Notes under the pieces: model-generated
Databases searched by the model: none
The model's input: the letters and a program-made list of their open reading frames with translations, nothing else
What the model was told of the DNA's origin: nothing
Program-made: the position numbers and the translations under genes
Shown here: positions 16,771-27,800 of the stretch, one piece after another
Layout: the number at the start of each line of letters is the position of its first letter
How positions within the stretch are numbered: position 1 is the stretch's first letter
From: Sinosporangium siamense
GTDB lineage: Bacteria; Actinomycetota; Actinomycetes; Streptosporangiales; Streptosporangiaceae
Assembly (NCBI RefSeq): GCF_016863435.1
Contig: NZ_BOOW01000018.1
Location: 1-64,000, forward strand
Length of the DNA: 64,000 nucleotides
Reading direction: 5' to 3'

Positions 16771-19700
16771 TCAACTGAAGACCTCGTGCAGCATCTGCTC
16801 CAGCTCGGCCTCGTGGGCGGCATGCGAACCCACCGCCGGGGACGAGTTGGGCTTACGCGACACCCTGCGGAGCTTGCGCCCATCGAAAATGTCAGGATTC
16901 TCGGTCAGCTTGAGCGCCAGGAACGGCCACGGCCCCATGTTGACCGGCTCGTCCTGAGCCCAGACCAGCTCCACGTCACTGCCGTAACGCGACAGCTCGG
17001 CCTGCAGCGGGTTGCCCGGGAACGGGTAGAGCCTCTCCAGCCGGACAATCGCGACATCCGTACGGTTCTGCTTGTCCCTGGCCGCGGCGAGATCGTAGTA
17101 GATCTTGCCGGAGCACAGCACGACCCTGCGCACCGCGGACGCGTCGACCGTCTCGTCCCCGATGACCGGGCGGAACACACCGCTGGTGAACTCCGCCGTC
17201 GGCGAGGACGCCGCCTTGTGCCGCAGCAGCGACTTCGGCGTGAACACCACCATCGGACGGCGGCGGTTCGACAACGTCTGCCACCGCAGCAGGTGGAAGT
17301 AGTTCGCCGGCGTCGTCGGCTGGGCCACCGTCATGTTGTCCTGCGCACACATCTGCAGGAACCGCTCGATCCTGGCCGACGAGTGGTCCGGCCCCTGGCC
17401 CTCGTAGCCGTGCGGCAGCAGCAGCACGACCGACGAACGCTGACCCCACTTCTGCTCACCCGACGAGATGAACTCGTCGATGATCGACTGAGCGCCGTTG
17501 GCGAAATCGCCGAACTGCGCCTCCCACGCGACCAGAGCCTCGGGGCGCTCCACGCTGTAGCCGTACTCGAAGCCCATCGCCGCGAACTCGCTCAGCAGCG
17601 AGTCGTAGACGTAGAACTTCGTCGTGCCGTGGTTGAACGACTTGAGCGGCGTGTGGTCCTCACCCGTGACCCGGTCGACGAGCACCGCGTGCCGCTGACC
17701 GAACGTGCCACGCCGCGAGTCCTGCCCGACAAGGCGCACCGGGTGGCCGTCGATCAGCAGCGACCCGAAGGCCAGCAGCTCACCGGTCGCCCAGTCGATC
17801 GCGTCATCGGCGATCATGGCCCCGCGGCGCTGGAGCAGCGGCGCGAGCCTCGGGTGGATCGTGAAGCCTTCGGGCAGGTTGAGCTGCGTGTCGATGACCC
17901 GCTTGACCGTCTCATCGTTGATCGCGGTTGGCGTGTCCTTGTGCGACCACGGGATGACCTCGGGGTCGACCGGACGGGCGAACTCGCCGGTCTTCTCCCT
18001 CACCGCCTCACGCGTCTCGGTGAACGCCCGCTCAAGCTGCTCCTGGTAGTCGCGGAGCGCCTGCTCGGCCTCCTCCACCGTGATGTCGCCCCGGCCGATC
18101 AGCGCCTCGGTGTAAAGCTTGCGGGTCGACCGCTTGGCGTCGATCAGGTCGTACATGAGCGGCTGGGTGAAGCTCGGGTTGTCCATCTCGTTGTGCCCGC
18201 GGCGGCGGTAGCACACGAGGTCGATCACGACGTCCTTGCGGAACGCCTGGCGGTATTCGAACGCCAGCTTGCCGACCCGGCTCACGGCCTCGGGGTCGTC
18301 GCCGTTCACGTGGAAGATCGGCGCCTGGATCATCCGCGCCACGTCGGTCGCGTAGACACTCGACCGCGACGAGGCCGGCGAAGTCGTGAAGCCCACCTGG
18401 TTGTTCACCACGATGTGCACCGTTCCGCCCGTGCGGTAACCGCGCAGCTGCGACAGGTGCAGCGTCTCGGCCACCACACCCTGACCCGCGAAAGCGGCGT
18501 CGCCGTGCACAAGCACCGGGAGTACGGTGAAGCCCTCTTCGCCCCGCTCAAGCAGGTCCTGCTTCGCCCGCACCACACCCTCGAGCACCGGGTCGACCGC
18601 CTCCAGGTGCGAGGGGTTGGCGACCACGGACGCCACGATCTTCTTGCCCGTCGGCGACACGAAGTCGCCATGGGCACCGAGGTGGTATTTCACGTCACCC
18701 GAGCCGTGAGCACTCCGCGGGTCGAGGTTGCCCTCGAACTCGCCGAAGATCTGGCCGTAGGACTTGCCCACGATGTTGGCCAGCACATTGAGCCGGCCGC
18801 GGTGCGCCATGCCGATGACGACCTCGTCGAGCTTCCAGTCGGCCGCCTCGGAGATCACCGAGTCGAGCAGCGGGATCAGCGACTCGCCGCCCTCCAGGGA
18901 GAACCGCTTCTGCCCCACGAACTTGGTCTGCAGGAACGTCTCGAACGCCTCGGCGGTGTTCAACCGGCTGAGGATGTTGAGCTGCTCCTCGCGGTTCGTC
19001 TTGGCGTGCGGCAGCTCGACCTTCGACTGGATCCAGGCGCGCTCCTCGGGCCCCTGAATGTGCATGTACTCGATGCCGACCGTGCGGCAGTAAGTGTCGC
19101 GCAGCACACCCAGGATCTCGCGCAGCTTCATCACCGGCTTGCCGCCGAACCCGCCCGTCGGGAACTCCCGCTCCAGGTCCCACAACGTCAGACCGTGGGA
19201 CTGGATGTCAAGGTCCGGGTGCTTGCGCTGGCGGTATTCAAGCGGGTCGGTGTCGGCCATCAGGTGACCGCGCACACGATAGGCGTGGATCAGCTCGATG
19301 ACACGGGCGGACTTCGCCACGTCTTCGTCGTGCGTCGCCGAGATGTCCGGCACCCAGCGCACCGGCTCATACGGAATGCGCAGCGCCTCGAAGATCTCGT
19401 CATAGAAGCGGTCGGCGCCGAGCAGCAACTGGTGGATCCTGCGCAGGAAGTCACCTGACTGCGCGCCCTGAATAATGCGGTGGTCATAGGTCGACGTCAG
19501 CGTCATGACCTTGCTAACCGCGAGACGCGTCAGCGTGTCAGGCGAGGCCCCCTGGTATTCCGCGGGGTATTCCATCGCGCCGACACCGATGATCGTGCCC
19601 TGCCCCGGCATCAGCCTCGGCACAGAGTGCACCGTGCCGATCGTGCCCGGGTTGGTCAGGCTGATCGTCGTGCCCACAAAGTCGTCCACGCTCAGCTTGC

Positions 19701-20442
19701 CCGAACGCGACTTGCGGACGATCTCCTCGTAGGCCATCCAGAACTGCCGGAAGTCCATCGTGTCCGCGGCCTTGATCGACGGCACGAGCAACTGGCGGCT
19801 GCCGTCGCTCTTCTGCACGTCGATCGCGAGCCCGAAGTTCACGTGCTCCGGCTTCATCAGGACGGGCTTGCCGTTGACCTCGTTGAACGAGAAGTTCATC
19901 TCGGGCATCGACTTGAGTGCCCGGATGACCGCATAACCGATGAGGTGGGTGAACGACACCTTCCCGCCGCGTCCCCGCAGCAGGTGGTTGTTGATCACGA
20001 TCCTGTTGTCGATCAGCAGCTTGGCGGGAACCGCACGCACACTTGTGGCGGTCGGGACCGTCAGCGACGAGTCCATGTTGACCGCGGTGCGCGCGGCGGC
20101 ACCCTTAAGAGGCACCTCTTGCGCCCCAGCCGGCACCGGCGTCACCGGCTTCGGCTTCTCGGCCTTCGGCGCCGCTGGCGCCGGAGCGGCCTGCGGCTGT
20201 GGCGCAGGCGCGGCCTTGGGTGGAGAACTAATGGTGGAGGTGGCGGCCGTCGTGCCGGTCGTCGCCTCCCGGGCAGGGTTACGGCCCGGCCCATAGTCGG
20301 GGTGGTAGTCGGCAAAGAAGTTCCACCAGGCCCGGTCCACAGACTCGGGATCCTGGAGATACTTCTGGTATAGCTCGTCGACAAGCCATTCGTTTTGACC
20401 GAAGCTTGCCAGCGGGTTTGTCCGCGACGACTCAGACGACAC
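16771..20442 (-). CDS. kgd: Fused 2-oxoglutarate decarboxylase/dehydrogenase E1-E2 (Kgd)
   Basis: 1223 residues, the length of mycobacterial Kgd/SucA. In order: an N-terminal E1 segment ([13 protein letters not shown] ... WWNFFADY), a Pro/Ala linker, an E2-type succinyltransferase domain (catalytic [12 protein letters not shown]), then the thiamine-diphosphate E1 domain ([44 protein letters not shown]). It converts 2-oxoglutarate in the TCA cycle. In relatives it is regulated by the FHA protein GarA, which is not in this window. GTG at 20442 gives the family-typical start ([15 protein letters not shown]); a TTG 18 codons upstream also keeps the frame open. Confidence 0.95.
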   Translation of the reverse strand: MSSESSRTNPLASFGQNEWLVDELYQKYLQDPESVDRAWWNFFADYHPDYGPGRNPAREATTGTTAATSTISSPPKAAPAPQPQAAPAPAAPKAEKPKPVTPVPAGAQEVPLKGAAARTAVNMDSSLTVPTATSVRAVPAKLLIDNRIVINNHLLRGRGGKVSFTHLIGYAVIRALKSMPEMNFSFNEVNGKPVLMKPEHVNFGLAIDVQKSDGSRQLLVPSIKAADTMDFRQFWMAYEEIVRKSRSGKLSVDDFVGTTISLTNPGTIGTVHSVPRLMPGQGTIIGVGAMEYPAEYQGASPDTLTRLAVSKVMTLTSTYDHRIIQGAQSGDFLRRIHQLLLGADRFYDEIFEALRIPYEPVRWVPDISATHDEDVAKSARVIELIHAYRVRGHLMADTDPLEYRQRKHPDLDIQSHGLTLWDLEREFPTGGFGGKPVMKLREILGVLRDTYCRTVGIEYMHIQGPEERAWIQSKVELPHAKTNREEQLNILSRLNTAEAFETFLQTKFVGQKRFSLEGGESLIPLLDSVISEAADWKLDEVVIGMAHRGRLNVLANIVGKSYGQIFGEFEGNLDPRSAHGSGDVKYHLGAHGDFVSPTGKKIVASVVANPSHLEAVDPVLEGVVRAKQDLLERGEEGFTVLPVLVHGDAAFAGQGVVAETLHLSQLRGYRTGGTVHIVVNNQVGFTTSPASSRSSVYATDVARMIQAPIFHVNGDDPEAVSRVGKLAFEYRQAFRKDVVIDLVCYRRRGHNEMDNPSFTQPLMYDLIDAKRSTRKLYTEALIGRGDITVEEAEQALRDYQEQLERAFTETREAVREKTGEFARPVDPEVIPWSHKDTPTAINDETVKRVIDTQLNLPEGFTIHPRLAPLLQRRGAMIADDAIDWATGELLAFGSLLIDGHPVRLVGQDSRRGTFGQRHAVLVDRVTGEDHTPLKSFNHGTTKFYVYDSLLSEFAAMGFEYGYSVERPEALVAWEAQFGDFANGAQSIIDEFISSGEQKWGQRSSVVLLLPHGYEGQGPDHSSARIERFLQMCAQDNMTVAQPTTPANYFHLLRWQTLSNRRRPMVVFTPKSLLRHKAASSPTAEFTSGVFRPVIGDETVDASAVRRVVLCSGKIYYDLAAARDKQNRTDVAIVRLERLYPFPGNPLQAELSRYGSDVELVWAQDEPVNMGPWPFLALKLTENPDIFDGRKLRRVSRKPNSSPAVGSHAAHEAELEQMLHEVFS

Positions 20443-20865
20443 GGCGGAAATCGCCCTCTTCCGCAGATCGGCGTTGATGATAGAGAACCTGTCCAAGGCT
20501 ACTCGCCCGGACTCCTACCGTGCGCCCACCTGGACGCACCTCACTGCTGATCCTCCCAGGACCGTCCAAACTGGTCACGCCGGGGTAGCCCTTCTTGGTG
20601 GTGTGGTTCTCGTCACTTTTTGGTAACAGCCCCGGGACCGCGAACCTTCCCGCGTACGGCAGAGCCCGGTGCGCCCTCCTGGACCCATGTGACCTGAGTT
20701 CACGCAGGTTGCTCAAGTGACCGTTGATGACACCTGGGAATCCGACACACTACGCCGGCACCACCACTCGAGGCGTGGACGAGCAGCCCGGCTTTACGGC
20801 CGACCCCTAACCCACGCTCGCCCCCCAAACCCCACTTTTTCCACACCCGGCCACACTGGCCCGTT

Positions 20866-20891
20866 TTGGTCAAGCTGCTTCGTTTGACCAA
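20866..20891. repeat. Inverted repeat in gene-free stretch 20443-20921
   Basis: TTGGTCAA and TTGACCAA are perfect 8-base arms around a 10-base spacer, just past the stop of the B3/B4-domain gene. They could be its terminator or an operator. Nothing else is visible in this ~480-base stretch, which must contain the kgd promoter. Confidence 0.45.
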
Positions 20892-20921
20892 GGCGGCGGT
20901 GCCTCCCCTGGTATAGGAGCC

Positions 20922-21581
20922 CTAGCCGGGCACGTGGAGCGAACTTTCCACCCTGATGTCCGGTGTGATCTCCCGAAGGAGCCCAACGAGCTCCTCCCCC
21001 GCCAAAGACAACTCCTCGACCGGCATCGGCTCCAGTCGCTCGAGCAGAAAGAGCGCATCGGACGTCTCCTCCGTGATCCGCGTCCGCACACACTGCCGCC
21101 AGTTCCACCGCCGGCACGTCACCCCATGATCATCCCGCCAGACAACCTCCCCGATCTCCGGATGATCGACCACCACCTCCCCCTTGTCGACCGTGTCGAA
21201 CACCTCATCCCCGGCAGCCCGCACCAACCGCGCCACCCCCACGTAATGCCGCAGATCCTCCCCGCCAACCGGCAACACGTGCCGCACACTGATCGAGTTG
21301 TAGGCGTCGACGACCTGATTGATCTCCGGCAAAGGCATCCGCCGCAGAAGCGCATCCACCGATGGCCGAGTCCGCTGCGGCTTAGCCCCAAACCCCCGAT
21401 AGGCATCCCGCCACGCCTCCACCCGCTCGTGGTCAGGCCCGGCAGCCCCTTGCGCCGCCTCGGCCAGCCACCCCCGCGACCGATCATCGCTAGGCCCATT
21501 GCGCAAGCCGTACACCTTGACCGCAAGCACCCCAAAGTCGGGACGAAGGGCTGTGACGGCGGGGTCGATCACTATGTCCAT
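20922..21581 (-). CDS. B3/B4 tRNA-binding-domain protein
   Basis: 219 residues. The segment PEINQVVDAYNSISVRHVLPVGGEDL is characteristic of the B3/B4 domain found in the beta subunit of phenylalanyl-tRNA synthetase and in free-standing bacterial proteins. Free-standing members are thought to bind or edit tRNA-related substrates, but most are uncharacterised. No synthetase catalytic domain is present. It stands alone between kgd and the RHS gene on the opposite strand. Confidence 0.75.
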   Translation of the reverse strand: MDIVIDPAVTALRPDFGVLAVKVYGLRNGPSDDRSRGWLAEAAQGAAGPDHERVEAWRDAYRGFGAKPQRTRPSVDALLRRMPLPEINQVVDAYNSISVRHVLPVGGEDLRHYVGVARLVRAAGDEVFDTVDKGEVVVDHPEIGEVVWRDDHGVTCRRWNWRQCVRTRITEETSDALFLLERLEPMPVEELSLAGEELVGLLREITPDIRVESSLHVPG

Positions 21582-21828
21582 GGAGCCAGCTTAGGGAGTC
21601 TTCCGGCAGGCGACTTGACAATTGTCCCCTTCTAAGCATTTTGTGACGAATCGTAATCAAAAGCTCCTTCTGTGTGTTGTTGTCGTTTCGTGATGAAGAT
21701 CCTTATTGTTCGGAAGATCGCGCCGGGTTACGTTCCAGGGTGTTTGCCGTGATCAAGTTCTCGTGCGCTCTATAGCTGCGGGGGAACACGGTCAATTCGC
21801 TCGGAACTCGTACTCGGAGGGGGACGGC

Positions 21829-21867
21829 GTGCGGTCTGTTTTGCGTTGCCTACGTTCGGTCCGATAG
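21829..21867 (+). other. Interrupted upstream start of the RHS gene (GTG, 12 codons, TAG)
   Basis: GTG at 21829 has the best ribosome site in the area (GGAGGGGG, 5-7 bases away) and is in frame with the RHS gene. It encodes MRSVLRCLRSVR, an ideal basic n-region for a signal peptide, and then meets TAG at 21865-21867 directly followed by the ATG used for the RHS protein. The hydrophobic core of the signal peptide lies after the stop. Either the TAG is a nonsense mutation or the protein restarts at the adjoining ATG. Confidence 0.6.
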
Positions 21868-24800
21868 ATGTCCTGGCCAGCCGTGACGGTATTTGTCCTC
21901 ACTGTTCCCGGCCTGATGCAAATCTCCGCACAGCCTGTTTGGGCCGAACCTCGATCCGCGCCCCAGCCCACCTTGGAACAGATCCGGGCGATGATGCCCC
22001 AACAATTGACGGGCACCGCCGCCGGACGCCCCCACTTAGTGGACTCCTCGGCGACAAGAGCCCAAGTCGCCAGCGGCGACAAGGAAGGCAATCGAATCAA
22101 GGCACCTAAAAGACCGAAGAATTCATTGCCGGTAGAGGGTCGATTTATTGACGAGAATGCAGTGGCGCGCCGACTGGTCCCGGGATCAGGCCTTGTCGTT
22201 CCAGAAGGTGTTCATCGCTCCGAGAGGCCGAATGAAATTTCTGGGAAGGGTCGACCGATAGTCCAGAATGAACCGGTCAAGAAATGTAGAGACTATTCGC
22301 AGTGGTCGGAATGGTATCAGTATGCAAACGGCGACTACGTCACTTATAATTCTCGGATTTGGCAGGCCTATCAAGCCAACAGCAACTTCGGTCCACCGGG
22401 AGTTACAGGACCGTGGTTGGATCGTGGCGAGTGTGTGATCGGAGCGCCTCCCACGGCAGTGGCCGTCAAGCCTGACGATGAGGCTTTGATCTCTTCTCTA
22501 ACCCCAACCCTGCGGGCGGACAGTCCTCCGACCGGCCACTGGTCCACGACCTTTGCTTTCAAGTTCACGGTTTGCGACAACCAGAGCATGACAGGTTCGA
22601 GTTGTGTAAGCTCGAATTTTGACGAGCCGTTCTGGACTGTTCCGGCAGGACACTTGAAGTGGGCCAAGGAATACTGGTGGACGGCTACAGTAAGGGAGTC
22701 CATCGATGGGCTCACCAATACGACGGCGAAGCGGTCGTTCACCACGGGTGTGCGTCAGCCCACCATCACTTCAAAGCTTTCCGCTCGCGGCGCCAACGGC
22801 CAAGAGTTTCATCCGCTTGCAGGAAACTACACCACCTCTTTCACTGACGCCGTGGTCAATACGGTGGGACCGCCCTTGTCGGTGGTGCGGTCCTACAACA
22901 GCATGGACCCACGCAGGACAGGCATGTTCGGTGCCGGCTGGTCGACCCGGTGGGACATGCACATCCGGCAGCAGACGCTCGCGGGGCAGCCGACACTGCT
23001 GGTCACCTATCCCGACGGGCGGGAGGTGCGCTTCGCCGACAACGGGGATGGCACTTTCCAGCCACCACCAGGCATGCATGCCACGCTTGGCACGGTGACC
23101 GGCGGCGGTTGGCGGCTCACAGACAAGTCCTCCACTACGATCTACCACTTCGATGCCCAAGGGCGTCTTAGCTCTGCCACTGACAGGCGTGGGCGAAGCC
23201 AGACCCTTACCTATGACGGGAACGGCAAGCTTGTCACCGTGATAGGCGCCGGCGGACGTTCATTAACGTTCAACTGGACTGGTGGTCAGGTAACTTCGGT
23301 CGCGACGAATCCTGTGGAGGGGAGTCCGCTCACGTGGACGTATGAGTACACCCAGGGCAGGCTTACGAAGGTCTGCTCCCCGGCTGCTGCTCCGAACTGC
23401 ACTCTCTACGATTATGGAGTTGGATCCACTTACCGAACCACGGTCCTCAATGAGGATCCGACAGGTTACTGGCGTCTCAATGAGACGACCGGAGCCACGG
23501 CTTCGAATCTGGGCTCCGAGGGAGGTACAGGGGATTACTGGACTGGGCCTATAAGTGTTGCTGGAGCGCTTGAGGGCACTCCCGACACAGCGGTCGACAT
23601 GAGCGATGAGACCATTATCCTTCCTAAAGGCGTGCTGCACCGCCGCGAAAAGCAGATCTCTCTAGAACTCTGGTTTAAGACCACGGCATCCGGAGTGGTA
23701 GTGGCTCCGGGAGGAGACGGGGATTTTTCCGGGACCCAACAGGGATCGGCGTTGTATGTGGGCCTCGACGGAAAGCTGCGAGGTTCCTGGAACGAGTCGG
23801 CTACACCGATCACGTCGGCAGCTCCGGTCAACAATGGCCAATGGCATCATGCTGTTCTCACCGGCGCCGCCTCAGACCAGAAACTTTATCTAGACGGTGC
23901 TTTGGTCGGCTCGTTGAATGCGCCTGTAGAGATCCCCGACGACTTCGTTACGCTCGGTTACGGCATGGCCTTGCCTGGTCATTCCCCGAGTGTGCCGGGC
24001 ACTTCAGGAACCAGGACCGCTTTCCCCTTCACCGGCCATCTTGACGAAGTCGCCGTCTATGACCGGCCGCTCAGCCTGGCTGAGGTCCAGCAGCACTATG
24101 ACGCCCGTTTGGCAGTACCCCACTTGATGACCAAGATCACCTTGCCGTCCGGCAGAACTTGGGCGGAGAACACGTATGACCCGGCGACTGACAGAGTCAA
24201 GACCCACACCGACCAGCACGGCGGCGTCTGGCAGGTCGGTGTGCCGGCCTATACGGCGGCTACTGGGCGATCAACGGTCATCGTGAAAGATCCTCGGAAT
24301 AAGAACCTGACATATGAATACGACGCCTGGCGCGGCAACCGACTGATTCGGGAGATCGACCAGTTGGGGAGGGCGACCGGCTATGCCTACGACACTGGCG
24401 GTTTCATCTCAAGAATCACCGACCGCAACGGCCTGCAGACCCGCCAGACGTTCGACAAGCGCGGCAATCTGCTCACCAAACTGGACTGCGATCCCGCTGT
24501 CACGGGATCGTGCCAGGCCATACCTCACCGCTACACCTATCACCTGAATGCAACCGACGAGTTCGACCCGCGCAACGACCAAGTCATCACTCACCGCGAC
24601 CCCCGTTCCACCAGTGCGACCGACAACACCTACGCCACCACCTGGGAGTACAACCAGTACGGCGAGCAGATCAAACAGACCTTCCCTGCCACCTCGGACT
24701 TTCCCAACGGCCGTAGCAGCACCACGACCTACACCGACGGCACCGAGCCGGCCGAAGGTGGCGGTCAGACCCTGGCTGGCCTGGTCAAGACGAATACCGA

Positions 24801-27800
24801 CCCCAAGGGCAATGCCGTCTCCTACAAATACACCTCTGCAGGTGATCTGGCCGAGGAGACAACGGCCACTGGACTGATCCTCCGCCACGAGTACGACACC
24901 CTGGGGCGGGCGACCGCAAAAACCGAAGTCTCCCAAGCCAACCCAACCGGGGTGAGAACCACCTATACCTACAGCCCGCTCGGCCAGCTCCTCACCCAGA
25001 CGGCCCCAGGCGTATTGAACGAGGTCTCCCGGGTGACGCACACCGCCGAGACCCGCCACACTTACAACCCCGACGGCCTGACCCTCACCACCAGCGTGGT
25101 CGACCTGACCGGCGGCAACCCCGAGCGCAAGATCACATACACCTACGACCCGCGCGGCAGACTGGAGACAGAGACAGACCCGGAAGGCGGCGTGGTCTCT
25201 CACACTTGGGACACCACCGGCGCCCACACCAGCTCGACCGATCAATTGGGCAATAAAACCGTCTTCGCCTACACCTTCAGAGGTGAACTCGCCTCGAAGA
25301 CCCTGAAGAACTGGACCGGCAGCCCGGTGGCCCCCCAAGCCCCCGCCGACCTGGTCCTTGAGTCCTACGCTTACGACTTCGGCGGACGCTTGGCCAGCAC
25401 GACAAACGCGGTGGGCCGTATTACTGCCAAGACCTACTTCCCCGACGACAAAGTCGCAACCGTCAAGGCTGTCAACGCGCGGACCAACGCAGCCACCACC
25501 GGCCGGGACATCCCACTGGAAGCCAACACCTACGACGCGGCCGGTAACCTCATCATGCAGGTCACGGGCAATGGACGCACGACCACGAACTACGTCTACG
25601 ACGCGGCCAACAGGCTCACCACAAAGACCGTCGACCCCAACGGCCTGGCCCGCGCGACGTCCTTCACTTACGACGCGAACGGCAACGTCACCCGCGAGAC
25701 GAAGTCCGCCGCAGGCACCAGCCGTACCGAGAGCGTCGAGTACGCCTACAGCCCCGGCGACCAGCAGACCCGCCAAACCGTCGAAAACGGTGCCCAAGAC
25801 CTAGAGACCACTTGGACCCGAGACGACCGCGGCCTGGTCACTGCTATGACTTCCCCACGCGGCAACCTCCCCGGCGCCACCGGATTCAAGACCGAGTACA
25901 CCTACGACAAGGTCGGCCGACTTGTGGCGGATACCGCGCCGGAAGTTCAGGTTGAGAGACACGGAGCCGCCTCTGCCAGCCGGCCCGTCACCATGCACGG
26001 TTATGACAACGCCGGCAGCAAAACCCATGTGGTCGATGCCGAAGGACGTACGAGCACCACCAATTACGACCGTCTCGGCCGGACTACCTCCACTGTCGGC
26101 GCCACCTACTTCGCTCCACTAGGCAACGCACCTGCGCCCCTGACTGGCGCGGTCGCCCATTGGAAGATTGATGAGGGCACAGGGACCGCCCTCGCCGACA
26201 CCATCGGTTCACGCACGGCCACCTTGAGCGGAAGCACTGCCTGGGTGCCCGGCCGTGCAGGCTCCGGCGTACAGTTCGGCAGCAATACTCACGCTGTGAC
26301 AGCTGCCCCCGTTCTCACCACCAACGCCAGCTACACCGTAAGTGCGTGGGTGCGGCTGACTCACGGTGACCTCAACGCCACCGTGAGTCAGGACGGCGCA
26401 ACCAGGAGCGCGTTCCAACTTGCCTACTCTGCAGCAGATGGCAAGTGGCGCCTGGCGACGTACGACACCGACAGCGCCACTGCTGTTGAGAAGAGCGCGG
26501 TGTCCAACCGGCGCGCAAAGCTGAACGACTGGACCCACCTCGTCGGCGTATACGACGCGGCTACCGGCCACATCCGCCTGTACGAGAACGGCGAACAGGT
26601 CGCCTCCAACGCTGTGACCGCTACCTTCAACGCCGCAGGCGGCTTCCTCATCGGCAGCAGCAAACAGAACGGTGCCTACGAGCACTCCTTCCGCGGCGAC
26701 CTGGACGAGGTCCAGGCGTACGGCAGAGCGCTCACCGACCAGGAGATCCGTTCCCTGTCCGGAATCACGCCCAAGGTGAGTTACCTCTACGATGCGGCCG
26801 GGCGAGAGACCAAGCGAACCGACGCCCGCGGGTCGAGCTGGACCACTGAATACGACGCTTTGGGCAACCGCGTCCGCATCACTGAGCCTGGCCCCAACGG
26901 CCAGCCCGGCGGACAGAGGGTGTCTGAGTACAACACACTTGGGGAGCAGACCGGCGCCGTCGACCCGACAGGCGCCAGGACCGGGGCTACCTACGACGAT
27001 CTCGGCCGTATGGTCACCTCGACAAGTGTCGAACGCGAACCGACGCTCAGTACGCTCGTCACGAGATTTGAGTACAACGACGCTGGCAACAAGACCAAGG
27101 AAATCCGGCCCGGCAGTCGCACCACCCTTTATCAGGTGAACGCCGTCGGAGAAGTGACCTCCGAGACCAACCCGCTTAGCAATGCAACACAGTTCGTCTA
27201 CGATCTAGTCGGCCGCAGCACCAAGGTGACCAACCCTCTCGGCAACGCGACCGTCACTGAGTACGATCTGGCGGGCAGGAAAACCGCAGTTAAGGATCTA
27301 AACAGCACAGGGGCCGTGCTTCGGGAAACGTCCACCAGTTATGACGCCGACGGCAATCCCGTTGCGGAGACCTCGGCTGAGGGCCATATGGTCGACCGGA
27401 CGTTCGATGCCCTAGGCAGGATGACCCAACTTGTTGAGCCAGTGACCGCGACTCAGTCGATCACCACCACCTTCGGCTACGACACAGCGGGCAACCGCAC
27501 CCGCACCACTGACGGGCGCGGAAACGTGATCTGGACTGCCTACAACAGCCTCGGCATGGTGGAAACCGTCACCGAGCCGGCTACCACTGCGTACCCCAAC
27601 CTCGCCGACCGCACCTGGACCAGCGTCTATGACGCAGGCGGCAACGCGGTCACGACCGCTGCACCCGGCGGGGTCCGCATCGACCGGACCTTCGACCACC
27701 TGGGCAACCTCACCCGCCAGACCGGTACCGGCGCAGAGACCGCCACAGCCGAGCGGACGTTTGGCTACGACCTGGCCGGCCGGCCTACCTCGATCGGCGA

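Noticed and set aside
16786-19458. 890-codon open frame antisense to kgd
   Set aside because: It mirrors the codon structure of kgd in GC-rich DNA and has no family motifs; a shadow frame.
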